The notes: generated by a model not told the origin, from the letters alone. DNA of 7,079 nt from Desulfobacteraceae bacterium UBA2230 (GCA_002348005.1 DDYQ01000148.1:2099-9177); one strand, 5' to 3'. Counted from the first letter of the stretch, positions 1-6,444 are shown. A program made the numbers and translations.

Positions 1-1
1 G

Positions 2-199
2 TACGGCGGCAAGGTGCGTGATCTCACGCCCGCCGATCTCGGCGCGGGCGTGGATCTGGACGAACCCACCTTCAAGCGCGTTCGCCGGCAGCAAGCGGCC
101 AACGAATCGCTGGGATCGATTTACAAAGGGTACAAGGGCATGGTGATCGACAACGACGATCTCGACGTGCCGACGTTCCTGCGGCGGAAGGCGGATTAA
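2..199 (+). CDS. ftsZ: Cell division protein FtsZ, C-terminal fragment (5' end outside window)
   Basis: The frame is open from base 2 to a TAA at 197-199 and gives 65 residues. It ends in LDVPTFLRRKAD, which matches the conserved FtsZ C-terminal peptide (D-I/V-P-x-F-L-R), the site that docks FtsA and other membrane anchors. The charged stretch before it, about residues 15-50 of the fragment, fits the variable linker between the tubulin-like GTPase core and this tail. FtsZ polymerises at midcell under the membrane to form the division ring. The GTPase core lies upstream of the window, so its catalytic residues cannot be checked. A GTG at 14 is internal and is not the gene start. The next gene is on the same strand after a gap with possible hairpins, so read-through cannot be excluded. 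The identification rests on the tail peptide. Confidence 0.88.
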   Translation, partial: YGGKVRDLTPADLGAGVDLDEPTFKRVRRQQAANESLGSIYKGYKGMVIDNDDLDVPTFLRRKAD

Positions 200-212
200 G
201 CGGACCGTACTC

Positions 213-234
213 TGCCTTCTCTGAAGGGAGGGCA
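213..234 (+). terminator. Weak hairpin after ftsZ
   Basis: CCTTC (215-219) and GAAGG (223-227) form a 5-bp stem with a 3-base loop, and TGCC/GGCA (213-216, 231-234) could enclose a variant fold. There is no T-run after it, only ATTAAAA, so it is at best a weak or factor-assisted terminator. The call rests on its place 14 bases past the ftsZ stop. Confidence 0.2.
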
Positions 235-304
235 TTAAAATCGGGCTGCGCGATAGCGGACGGACGTCGGGAGGTGAACCGCGACGTTTGCCCGCCGCCG
301 CGAG

Positions 305-338
305 CGGCCCTATTTTGGGCCGTGGCGATGTGCCACGG
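305..338 (+). promoter_or_regulatory. Two overlapping perfect hairpins in the leader of the radical SAM gene
   Basis: CGGCCC (305-310) pairs perfectly with GGGCCG (317-322) around the loop TATTTT. CCGTGGC (320-326) pairs perfectly with GCCACGG (332-338) around the loop GATGT. The two stems share bases 320-322, so they cannot both form completely. They lie between the ftsZ stop and the preferred ATG at 360. No T-run follows the second stem. They could be an RNA processing or stability element, a weak attenuator, or a factor-dependent end of the ftsZ transcript. The pairing is visible directly; the role is inference. Confidence 0.35.
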
Positions 339-359
339 ATACGGGCAGATGAAGCGTCA

Positions 360-2111
360 ATGGCATCTTCAGCGGACAAATCGCGCCAGGCGCGCCTGGA
401 TGCCGAAACGGGCACCCTGCGCAAGCGCTGGCCAGGGCACGTACACGTGGCGCTGGTCTATCCCCACCACTATGCGGTGGGGATGGCCAACCTGGGGTTT
501 CAGAGCGTCTACCGGCTGCTCAACGATTTACCGCAGGTCCTCTGCGAACGCGCTTTTCTGCCCGAAGCAGAACAGCAAAGCACAGTTCCACTGTCACTGG
601 AGTCGGGCCGCAAGCTGACCGAGTTCGACTGGGTGGCGTTTTCGATCGCCTTTGAGAACGATTATGCCAATGTTCTGACCATTTTGCACCAAGCGGGCCT
701 CCCCCTGCCATCCGCATTGCGCGGAGCCCCCCTCCCCCTGGTTCTGGCAGGGGGAGCCGCCTGCTTTCTCAACCCCGAACCGCTGGCGCCCTTTGTCGAT
801 GCCTTTATTCTGGGCGAGGCCGAAGCGGTTCTGGCGCGCTTCTTCCAGACCTTCGATCCACAAGCCGACCGCCGCGATTTTCTGCTGCACGCGGCGCGCG
901 ATGTGCCCGGCGTCTATGTTCCCGCCTTGTACGATGCCGACTACGCCGCCGACGGCACCCTGGCGGCGTTCAAACCCAACGCCGACATTCCCGACCGCGT
1001 GCGGCGCGTGACTGCGCCGGAACCCGCCGATTCGGCCACTCAGAGCGTGATCGTCACCCCGCATACCAGTTTCGAGGACGCCCACCTGATCGAAGTCAGC
1101 CGGGGCTGCCCGCGTGGATGCCGCTTCTGCGCCGCCGGATACATTTACCGGCCCCCGCGCATGCGGCCCCTGGCGCTGCTCGAGTCGGCCATGGCCTTCG
1201 GCGCGGGCCGCACCGGCAAGATCGGCCTGATGGGCACGGCCGTCTCCGATCTTCCCGACTTAAAAACCCTGTGCGCCATCGGACGGGCTCGGGACCTGCA
1301 GCTTTCCTTCAGTTCGCTGCGCGCCGACACCCTGGATGCCGAGCTGGTCGAAGCGCTCAAGAGCGGCCGCCTCAAGACCGCCACCATCGCACCCGAAACC
1401 GGTTCCGAACGCATGCGGCGCGTGATCAACAAAGGGCTCACCGAGGAGCAGATCCTCAATGCGGTCGAAATGCTGGTTGCAGGCGGTATTCCGCACCTCA
1501 AACTCTATTTCATGGTCGGTCTGCCCACCGAAACCGAAGACGATGTGGTCGAGCTGATCGGCCTGGTCAAAAAAATCAAACACCGCTTCCTTTCGGCCAG
1601 CCGGCCGCGCGGGCGCATGGGCGAAATCGTGGTGAGCCTCAACTGCTTCGTGCCCAAACCGGCCACACCGTTTCAGTGGGCGCCCATGGAAGAGGTCGCC
1701 GCCCTCAAGCGCAAGATCAGGAAGGTGGCCGACGGCCTGAAAAAAACCGCCAATGTGCGCGTCCAGGCGGACGTGCCGCGCTGGGCGCACATCCAGGCCC
1801 TGCTGTCACGCGGCGACCGCCGTGTGGCCGACCTGCTGGCGCTCGCCCATCGTCACCAGGGCAACTGGCCCCAGACGTTCAAGATGTCGCCGCTGAATGC
1901 TTCCTTCTATGTGCATCGCCAACGGACGGAAGACGAACTGCTGCCCTGGGATTTCATCGACCACGGCTTTCCCAAAACCTTCCTGTGGAAGGAATACCGC
2001 CTGGCCCTGGAAGCCCGATTATCCAAGCCCTGCCCCATGGAACCGTCCAGATGCCGCCTGTGCGGTGTCTGTGGCCCTCTGCAATCGGAGACCCAACCGG
2101 CCGAGGGCTGA
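360..2111 (+). CDS. Radical SAM protein related to the TIGR03960 family (B12-binding-like N-terminus)
   Basis: This 583-residue protein has the radical SAM signature CPRGCRFC (C250, C254, C257), which binds the [4Fe-4S] cluster that cleaves S-adenosylmethionine. An N-terminal Rossmann-like region (about 20-190), with VALVYPHHYAVGM and LVLAGG, resembles the cobalamin-binding-like half of TIGR03960-type proteins. No DxHxxG cobalamin-ligand motif is visible, so B12 binding is doubtful. The radical SAM barrel spans about 240-500, with an APETGSERMRR strand and FMVGLPTE. The C-terminus holds four more cysteines (C558, C565, C568, C571, ending CRLCGVC) that could bind a second cluster or zinc. Substrate and reaction are unknown. 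ATG 360 is preferred because homologues, as I recall them, begin shortly before the LRKRWPG-like segment and hairpins fill 305-338. A TTG at 288 with GGGAGG about 13 bases upstream would add 24 low-complexity residues. Confidence 0.85.
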   Translation: MASSADKSRQARLDAETGTLRKRWPGHVHVALVYPHHYAVGMANLGFQSVYRLLNDLPQVLCERAFLPEAEQQSTVPLSLESGRKLTEFDWVAFSIAFENDYANVLTILHQAGLPLPSALRGAPLPLVLAGGAACFLNPEPLAPFVDAFILGEAEAVLARFFQTFDPQADRRDFLLHAARDVPGVYVPALYDADYAADGTLAAFKPNADIPDRVRRVTAPEPADSATQSVIVTPHTSFEDAHLIEVSRGCPRGCRFCAAGYIYRPPRMRPLALLESAMAFGAGRTGKIGLMGTAVSDLPDLKTLCAIGRARDLQLSFSSLRADTLDAELVEALKSGRLKTATIAPETGSERMRRVINKGLTEEQILNAVEMLVAGGIPHLKLYFMVGLPTETEDDVVELIGLVKKIKHRFLSASRPRGRMGEIVVSLNCFVPKPATPFQWAPMEEVAALKRKIRKVADGLKKTANVRVQADVPRWAHIQALLSRGDRRVADLLALAHRHQGNWPQTFKMSPLNASFYVHRQRTEDELLPWDFIDHGFPKTFLWKEYRLALEARLSKPCPMEPSRCRLCGVCGPLQSETQPAEG

Positions 2112-2194
2112 AAAGGTGCTCAGGCCGTGAACCGGTTGCGTGCGGCGCAATCGCCCCGGAATACCTTTAAAGACCCCATTACTGGGTATCCGAC

Positions 2195-2431
2195 TTGCGG
2201 AAAACATTCTCGACAGACTTTCGGGCCGATGGCGAAGAGCCGGCGGATGCGCAGTGCATCACCGGCAACAAGCCTGCCGTGCGCAAAACGCGGGACGTTT
2301 ACGTCTGCTTCGACAACGATCACGACGCCCATGCGCTGCCCAACGCGATGGAGTTGATGCAACGCCTGCACGTGCAGTCCCCGGCGCTCAAACCTGAACG
2401 GCAGTTGAAGCAGATGCAGGCCTGGTCCTGA
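2195..2431 (+). pseudogene. C-terminal relic of a DUF72 (YecE-like) gene
   Basis: The frame is open from 2171, after a TAA at 2168-2170, to the TGA at 2429-2431. Its only initiator near the front is a TTG at 2195 with no ribosome binding site. Residues from 2291 read RDVYVCFDNDHDAHALPNAM, close to the DUF72 C-terminal signature, usually like DVYVYFNND followed by A-x-x-NA-x-x-L. A full DUF72 protein is roughly 230-300 residues with a TIM-barrel-like fold. Here about 200 residues are missing, and none of the three forward frames upstream shows the rest. The preceding 32 residues do not resemble the family. I infer an old deletion that left the last 30-45 codons. DUF72 function is poorly known. 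The match is from memory of the family pattern, so it is moderately sure. Confidence 0.5.
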
Positions 2432-2458
2432 AGTCGAGAAAAACCGCACCCCGATCGG

Positions 2459-2488
2459 CCGCCGGCGGAATGCCCGGGCTGCGGGCAT
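2459..2488 (-). terminator. Palindrome and hairpin in the convergent gap, possible bidirectional terminator
   Basis: ATGCCCG (2470-2476) and CGGGCAT (2482-2488) form a perfect 7-bp stem with a 5-base loop. Next to it is the perfect 10-bp palindrome CCGCCGGCGG (2459-2468). On the minus strand these follow the acyl-CoA dehydrogenase stop by about 70 bases, and a run of five T occurs further on (2439-2443 read in reverse). The T-run is not directly adjacent, so this is not a textbook intrinsic terminator. Two convergent transcription units must end in this gap, which makes termination the simplest role. Confidence 0.3.
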
Positions 2489-2554
2489 CACGCAAGTGGT
2501 CGCCGGCGCGACCTGGGGCAAGGCTGTCGACTCTGCCCGCCAGGGCTCCTGTCA

Positions 2555-3889
2555 TCACCCCACGGCCTTGAATGCCGATTGCGGGAAGAAGCAGTAAGGG
2601 CACTCGTCCGGCGCCTGGTCGCCGTAATGCACGTGGCCGCAGACGCGGCAGCGCCAGGCTTGTTTGCCGGCCGCGGGGTCCTGGGGATCAAGGGGGTTGA
2701 AGTCACGGTGCAGGGGCAGATCTTCAAGAGCCGGCATGCTGGGCTGATATTTGTTGAGCAGGTATTCGGCCACGATGATCCGCTGGATTTCGCTGGTGCC
2801 TTCGTAGATGCGCAGCAGGCGCACGTCGCGGAATATTTTCTCGACCGGGAACATGCGCGTGTATCCGTAGCCGCCCAGGATCTGCAGGGCCTCGTCGACT
2901 ACCTCCTGGGCCGCTTCGGTGGCGTAGAACTTGGAAATGGACGCGCTGATGGAGGCATCCCGGCCCTGGTCCGATTCCCAGGCTGCTTTCCAGGTGAGCA
3001 GGCGCGCGGTCTCCACTTTCTGATACATCTCGGCCAGCTTGAACTGGACGGCCTGATAGCTCTGCAGGGCCATGCCGAAGGTTTTGCGCTTCTTGGCGTA
3101 CTCCAGGGCGAATTCCATGGCGGCGCGGGCGGCGCCTACACCGAACGAGCCGATAATGGGACGGGTGCGGGCGAAGGTTTTCATGGCCAGCACGAAACCC
3201 TTGCCGGGCGGCGCCAGAACGTTCTCCTTGGGTACGCGCACGTTTTTGAAATTGACGCCCACCGTGTCCGAGGCGCGCTGGCCCATCTTGGGAATGCGGC
3301 GGCCGATGGTCACGCCTTCCCAGGGGGTCTCCACCAGGAAGGCGCAGATGCCGGCATGGCGGCTCTTGGGGTCCACTGTGGCGAAGACCGAAATGTAGTC
3401 GGCGATGCCGCCGTTGGTGATCCAGTACTTGGTGCCGTTGAGCAGGTAATGGTCGCCCTTGTCCTCGGCATGGCAGCGTATGCCGGCCACGTCCGAGCCC
3501 ATGGTGGGTTCGGATGTGGCGAAACTGGTCAGCTTGTACGCTTTGGCGATTTTGGGCAGGTACTTCCGGCGCGCGGCTTCATTATCGCTGAGCAGGATCG
3601 GCTCCATGCCCAGGGCGCTGTCGAAAATCGTGGTGGCCAGACCGGAACAGGCCGCCGAGAACTCCTCGGTGATCAGGGCCGATTCGATGAGGCCCAGGCC
3701 GGCGCCGCCGTACTCCTGCGGAATGTCGCTGTTCATGAAGCCGGCGTCGAAGGCTTTCTTGAGAACCGCCATGGGCGTCTGGTCATGCGCGTCGCAGTAC
3801 CAGACCACCGGCAGGATCTCACGGACGGCGAATTCGCGGGCGCTTTGCTGCAGGTGGATCTGTTCGGGTGTCAGGCTGAAATCGAGCAT
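2555..3889 (-). CDS. Acyl-CoA dehydrogenase with C-terminal rubrerythrin-type rubredoxin domain
   Basis: This 444-residue flavoprotein should oxidise an acyl-CoA to the trans-2-enoyl-CoA (beta-oxidation or related acid or aromatic degradation) and normally passes electrons to ETF. The N-terminal helical domain (about 1-115) starts LDFSLTPEQ. The middle beta domain has FATSEPTMGSD and YWITNGG. The C-terminal domain has TRP, RKTFG, QILGGYGYTR and IYEGTSEIQR, with E363 at the catalytic-base position used by medium- and short-chain enzymes. Typical family members end near residue 380. Here about 30 linker residues follow, then WRCRVCG and ECPYC, a C-x2-C-x12-C-x2-C site (C414, C417, C430, C433) with the spacing of rubrerythrin's rubredoxin domain. 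The start at 3889 is set by AAGGAG 8 bases upstream; the frame also extends to an ATG at 3937. Chain-length preference cannot be read. No ETF gene lies nearby. Confidence 0.93.
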   Translation of the reverse strand: MLDFSLTPEQIHLQQSAREFAVREILPVVWYCDAHDQTPMAVLKKAFDAGFMNSDIPQEYGGAGLGLIESALITEEFSAACSGLATTIFDSALGMEPILLSDNEAARRKYLPKIAKAYKLTSFATSEPTMGSDVAGIRCHAEDKGDHYLLNGTKYWITNGGIADYISVFATVDPKSRHAGICAFLVETPWEGVTIGRRIPKMGQRASDTVGVNFKNVRVPKENVLAPPGKGFVLAMKTFARTRPIIGSFGVGAARAAMEFALEYAKKRKTFGMALQSYQAVQFKLAEMYQKVETARLLTWKAAWESDQGRDASISASISKFYATEAAQEVVDEALQILGGYGYTRMFPVEKIFRDVRLLRIYEGTSEIQRIIVAEYLLNKYQPSMPALEDLPLHRDFNPLDPQDPAAGKQAWRCRVCGHVHYGDQAPDECPYCFFPQSAFKAVG

Positions 3890-4410
3890 TGTTCTCGCTC
3901 CTTGGATTGGGGGTTTGCGGCCGGCCGGGGCGTCCATTCCGGCGCGACCGTGGGGGCGCGCGTGCTATGATGGATCAAAGCGCTTGCGGCCGGGTCAAGG
4001 GTCAGGCATATTTCAACACGCTCCTGCGCCGGCGATCGCTGTGCATCATCGGAATGGACCATCCGGTCGGCGGCAACACAACAGTTGAGCGGGACGATGA
4101 CGATGTTTGAGGGTGGCCAATGCGCTTCCGGAGAATCGCGCCGGCGATGAATGCCGGCGCCCGAGGCGGCCGCACGATGCGCCGCCTGTCCGGCCGGACG
4201 ACGATGGTGCCAAAATAGGAATGACCGGGAGCGGGTGCAAGGTATGCGGGTAAAAAGATGCCCGATGAAAACGATCAACAATTCCCTCGATTTTACGATG
4301 GTAAATGATGATTTCAGTTATCAGCGTTCATCCTGCCGATTCCATCCCTTCGAGGGTGCCGTATCGGCTCAACGAATCGGTCAGATGAACGCCCTTTGGA
4401 AAGTGACGAC
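3890..4410. other. Divergent intergenic region, no convincing gene
   Basis: This stretch separates the divergently transcribed acyl-CoA dehydrogenase and histidinol-phosphatase genes. Bases 3890-4215 are GC-rich, and open frames there in both directions lack ribosome binding sites and recognisable sequence. Bases 4255-4325 are clearly AT-richer and probably carry the promoter of the rightward gene. A short dyad, TTTAC-GATG-GTAAA (4292-4305), lies there and could be an operator. I found no sigma70 pair with both hexamers good in either direction. On the minus strand a TTGACC near 4010 lacks a properly spaced -10. Confidence 0.5.
4138..4199. repeat. Three consecutive dyad symmetries
   Basis: GCGCCGGC (4138-4145) and GCCGGCGC (4153-4160) are a perfect 8-bp inverted repeat around a 7-base loop. 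AGGCGGC (4164-4170) and GCCGCCT (4181-4187) are a perfect 7-bp inverted repeat around a 10-base loop. GTCCGGCCGGAC (4188-4199) is a perfect 12-bp palindrome. The three are nearly contiguous and cover 62 bases. They could be a REP-like or stem-loop mobile repeat, a transcription barrier, or protein-binding sites. A GC-rich background makes short dyads common, but three perfect ones in a row is more than I would expect. Confidence 0.45.
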
Positions 4411-4414
4411 ATGA
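4265..4414 (+). CDS. Possible 49-residue upstream ORF coupled to the phosphatase gene
   Basis: An ATG at 4265 opens 49 codons that end at TGA 4412-4414. The end overlaps the start of the next gene as ATGA, an arrangement typical of translational coupling. The peptide (starting MKTINNSLDF) matches nothing I recognise and has no signal peptide or membrane segment. There is no good Shine-Dalgarno before the ATG (sequence GGTAAAAAGATGCCCG). The same frame is open back to 4151. It may be a leader peptide or chance; I lean towards chance. Confidence 0.15.
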   Translation: MKTINNSLDFTMVNDDFSYQRSSCRFHPFEGAVSAQRIGQMNALWKVTT

Positions 4415-5274
4415 CTCCGGATCTCGTTTCGGTTCACGGCGGCCATAGCGGCCAATTCTGCAACCACGCCCGCGATACGCTGGAAGGTATCGTCCAGACG
4501 TACATCGATCAGGGGTTCGCCTGGGTGGGACTGACCGAACACATGCCGCCGCTGGATGACGCCTATCTCTATCCTGAGGAGCGGCAGGCCGGCCTGAACG
4601 CGGCACGCCTGCAGGCACGTTTCGGGACTTACATGGCAGAGGCGCGCCGCCTGCAGACCCGCTACCGCGGCCGGATCGACATTCTCGTGGCCTTCGAGGC
4701 CGAAGGCTATGCCGGCTGCCGTGAGCAGGTGCCGCGCCTCGTGCAGTCCTATCAGCCCGACTATATCGTCTGCGGCGTGCACCATGTCGAGGGGGTTGCC
4801 TTTGACTACAGTGCGGCCGAGTACGGCCGCGCCGCGCTGCGCGCCGGCGGGATCGAAGCGCTTTATTTACGCTATTTCGATCGCCAGTACGAACTGATCG
4901 AAGCTTTACGGCCGCAGGTGGTGGCCCACTTCGATCTGATCCGCCTGTACGACCCTGACTATGCCAAGCGGCTCGGCCGGCCCGCAGTGCAGGCGCGCGT
5001 CCGGCGCAACCTGAACCTGATCCGGGATCTGAACTGCATTCTGGACTTCAATGTGGCCGCGCTGCGCAAGGGAGCCTCCGAGCCGTATGTGGCCCCCACG
5101 ATCTTGAACCAGGCGCGAGCGCTGGGCATCGACCTGGTGCCGGGAGATGACAGCCACAGCATTGACACGGTCGGAAAGGGCATCCCCGAGGGGATTGCCG
5201 TGCTGCAGGCGGCCGGCGTGGATACGCGCTGGCGCAGGCCGGGAACGCCGAAGCAAATCCGGTACGGCCGGTGA
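4411..5274 (+). CDS. Histidinol-phosphatase, PHP-domain (HisJ/HisK) family
   Basis: This 287-residue protein should hydrolyse L-histidinol phosphate to L-histidinol and phosphate, the penultimate stage of histidine synthesis, in the cytoplasm. The PHP metal-site motifs are all present in order: VHGGHSGQF (H9, H12), GLTEHMPP (E43, H44), FEAEGY (E96, E98), GVHHVEG (H124, H125), HFDLIRLY (H173) and GDDSHS (D246, D247, H249). These residues normally coordinate a trinuclear metal centre. Length is close to the roughly 260-290 of the family. ATG 4411 is preferred: it follows GGAAAG by about 8 bases and starts just before the first metal motif. A TTG at 4396 would add five residues. No other histidine gene is in the window, so it appears to stand alone. 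Substrate assignment rests on the family; other PHP phosphoesterases share part of these motifs. Confidence 0.88.
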   Translation: MTPDLVSVHGGHSGQFCNHARDTLEGIVQTYIDQGFAWVGLTEHMPPLDDAYLYPEERQAGLNAARLQARFGTYMAEARRLQTRYRGRIDILVAFEAEGYAGCREQVPRLVQSYQPDYIVCGVHHVEGVAFDYSAAEYGRAALRAGGIEALYLRYFDRQYELIEALRPQVVAHFDLIRLYDPDYAKRLGRPAVQARVRRNLNLIRDLNCILDFNVAALRKGASEPYVAPTILNQARALGIDLVPGDDSHSIDTVGKGIPEGIAVLQAAGVDTRWRRPGTPKQIRYGR

Positions 5275-5292
5275 CGGCGCTCCCCGGCCGAT

Positions 5293-6120
5293 TCATTCGC
5301 TGGGGCCGTGCGTCTCCAGGTCGCGGGCGGCGAAGCGGCGGGCAAGGCCCTCGAAATCTTCTGTGGCGAGCAGAGCCCCCAGTCGTTCACCCCGGCTGCG
5401 TTCCCGGTAAAGGGTCAGACAGGCGGCGATGATTTCCAGCACGGTATCGGCGTCGTAAATGCCGGGCAGTTCCCGCCCCAGTTGGGGATGGCGGCCCAGT
5501 TTGCCGCCCAGCTGGACCCGAAATCCTTTCGCGCCTGGCGCCAGCGTGCCGGTCGGACATACCCGCACGCATTGACCGCAGGCGCAGCAGCGCGCAAGAT
5601 CGAGCAGCGGGCGCGGGCCGTCCGGGTCGACCTGCACCGCATCCTCATGGCAGGCCTGCGCGCACGCGTCGCACCCGCTGCACGCGTCGGACCCCACACG
5701 GGGACGGCAGGCCGCGATGATGCCGATGTCCTTGATCTGGGGCTGGGAACAGGCATTGGGGCAATCCGAGAGCGTCACCCGCATCTCGTGGTGAAATTTC
5801 AAGTCGGGTCCCACCCGTTCGCGCAGCAGGCTCAACAGGTCGGCATCGCGCAACAGCATCTCGATGCGTTCGGCCAGGCCCTCGCCGGCCTCGATGCGGT
5901 TGGGGCAGCCCGACGGTCCGAAACAGGTGTCGAGCTGATAGCCTTTGACTTCCGCGGCCATGCCGCTGAGATAGCGCTGCTGGGTGGCCTTGACTTCCGC
6001 CAGAGTCACGAGGGAGAGGCCGGCTTTGCGTGCCTCCTCCTCCACCCGTGCCCTGACCCGCTTGCGTACGAAAAAGGGAACTTTCCTCACGGCGGCTTCC
6101 GCCTCGGCGGTCCACTGCAT
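5293..6120 (-). CDS. Sulfite reductase-like protein (Dsr-LP type): PCP_red, siroheme/[4Fe-4S] and 2x[4Fe-4S] ferredoxin domains
   Basis: This 275-residue protein starts with a PCP_red-like segment (1-45, MQWTAEAE then PFFVRKRVR). The siroheme/[4Fe-4S] half follows, with C-x5-C at C66/C72 (CFGPSGC) and C-x3-C at C120/C124 (DCPNAC), the ligand pattern of nitrite/sulfite reductases. Two [4Fe-4S] ferredoxin motifs come next: C147, C150, C153, C157 and C178, C181, C184, C188. A final segment (about 200-275) completes the reductase fold. The order resembles DsrA/DsrB and AsrC, where a ferredoxin is inserted after the second cysteine pair, but DsrA and DsrB are longer (roughly 360-430). This points to the minimal dissimilatory sulfite reductase-like group, whose substrate is uncertain; sulfite or nitrite reduction is only inferred. 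The ATG at 6120 follows AAGGAAG by 6 bases. It stands alone, with no dsrC, dsrD or partner subunit. Confidence 0.8.
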   Translation of the reverse strand: MQWTAEAEAAVRKVPFFVRKRVRARVEEEARKAGLSLVTLAEVKATQQRYLSGMAAEVKGYQLDTCFGPSGCPNRIEAGEGLAERIEMLLRDADLLSLLRERVGPDLKFHHEMRVTLSDCPNACSQPQIKDIGIIAACRPRVGSDACSGCDACAQACHEDAVQVDPDGPRPLLDLARCCACGQCVRVCPTGTLAPGAKGFRVQLGGKLGRHPQLGRELPGIYDADTVLEIIAACLTLYRERSRGERLGALLATEDFEGLARRFAARDLETHGPSE

Positions 6121-6177
6121 TGTCGACTTCCTTTCAGATCTTTACATTCAACTGCAACCCGGCGACCGGCTCGGGGC

Positions 6178-6205
6178 AATATAATGATCGAAAACCGAGG
6201 CACAA
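6178..6205 (-). promoter_or_regulatory. Candidate sigma70 promoter of the sulfite reductase-like gene
   Basis: On the minus strand, TTGTGC (6205-6200) and TATATT (6183-6178) are separated by 16 bases. The -10 matches 5 of 6 consensus bases and the -35 only 3 of 6. Transcription would start near 6171, about 50 bases before the ATG at 6120, leaving room for the good Shine-Dalgarno. Confidence 0.35.
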
Positions 6206-6417
6206 CGCCGGTTCATCTCGTAACGGGCCTCCTGCGGCGGGGCGATCGCGATGCGGTATCCTGGGGCGGGCCGTAAACGGTGTGCTGCATTGCCCAGAAC
6301 GAGCGCAGACGTCGCTTCGGCTTGCACACCCGGCGTCTGGGACGTTGGATGCGCCGCAGGCGGGTGGCGGATCGACAATGCCGAAAATTGAATCATAATG
6401 TTTTTCATGCGGTTTGC

Positions 6418-6444
6418 GGGTGCAGGATTCGACTGTTGACACCC
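6418..6444. promoter_or_regulatory. Bulged dyad symmetry covering the -35 of the RACo-like gene promoter
   Basis: GGGTGCAG (6418-6425) can pair with CTG (6433-6435) plus CACCC (6440-6444), with TTGA (6436-6439) bulged out and a 7-base loop. The bulge and the next two bases are the -35 hexamer. This suits an operator or a structural element at the promoter. The symmetry is visible; the role is inference. Confidence 0.3.

Noticed and set aside
1118..2170. A 350-codon frame inside the radical SAM gene in another reading frame
   Set aside because: It is low-complexity, rich in Arg, Ala, Pro and Gly, and is overlapped completely by a recognised protein.
2579..3970. A 463-codon open frame on the plus strand, antisense to the acyl-CoA dehydrogenase
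   Set aside because: It mirrors the real gene almost end to end, lacks any recognisable domain, and is the kind of antisense frame common in GC-rich coding DNA. The minus-strand protein has full family motifs.
3889..4110. A 73-codon plus-strand frame in the divergent spacer
   Set aside because: It has no ribosome binding site or recognisable sequence, and its start overlaps the acyl-CoA dehydrogenase start codon.
3871..4281. A 136-codon minus-strand frame overlapping the acyl-CoA dehydrogenase start
   Set aside because: It would overlap the real gene out of frame, and its composition (Arg-, Ala- and Pro-rich) looks like non-coding translation.
6180..6185. A perfect TATAAT on the plus strand
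   Set aside because: No usable -35 lies 16-18 bases upstream and no gene starts soon after. The same bases read better as a minus-strand -10.
5308..6276. A 322-codon open frame on the plus strand, antisense to the sulfite reductase-like gene
   Set aside because: It has no recognisable motif and no Shine-Dalgarno. The opposite strand encodes intact cysteine motifs.
6415..6432. On the minus strand, an 18-base stretch resembling a tRNA T-loop, T-stem and acceptor end (TCGAATCCTGCACCCGCA)
   Set aside because: The T-stem 5' side does not pair (no GCAGG), no CCA follows, and no anticodon or D arm is visible upstream. It is not a tRNA; whether it is an attachment-site remnant cannot be judged without a matching tRNA or integrase.
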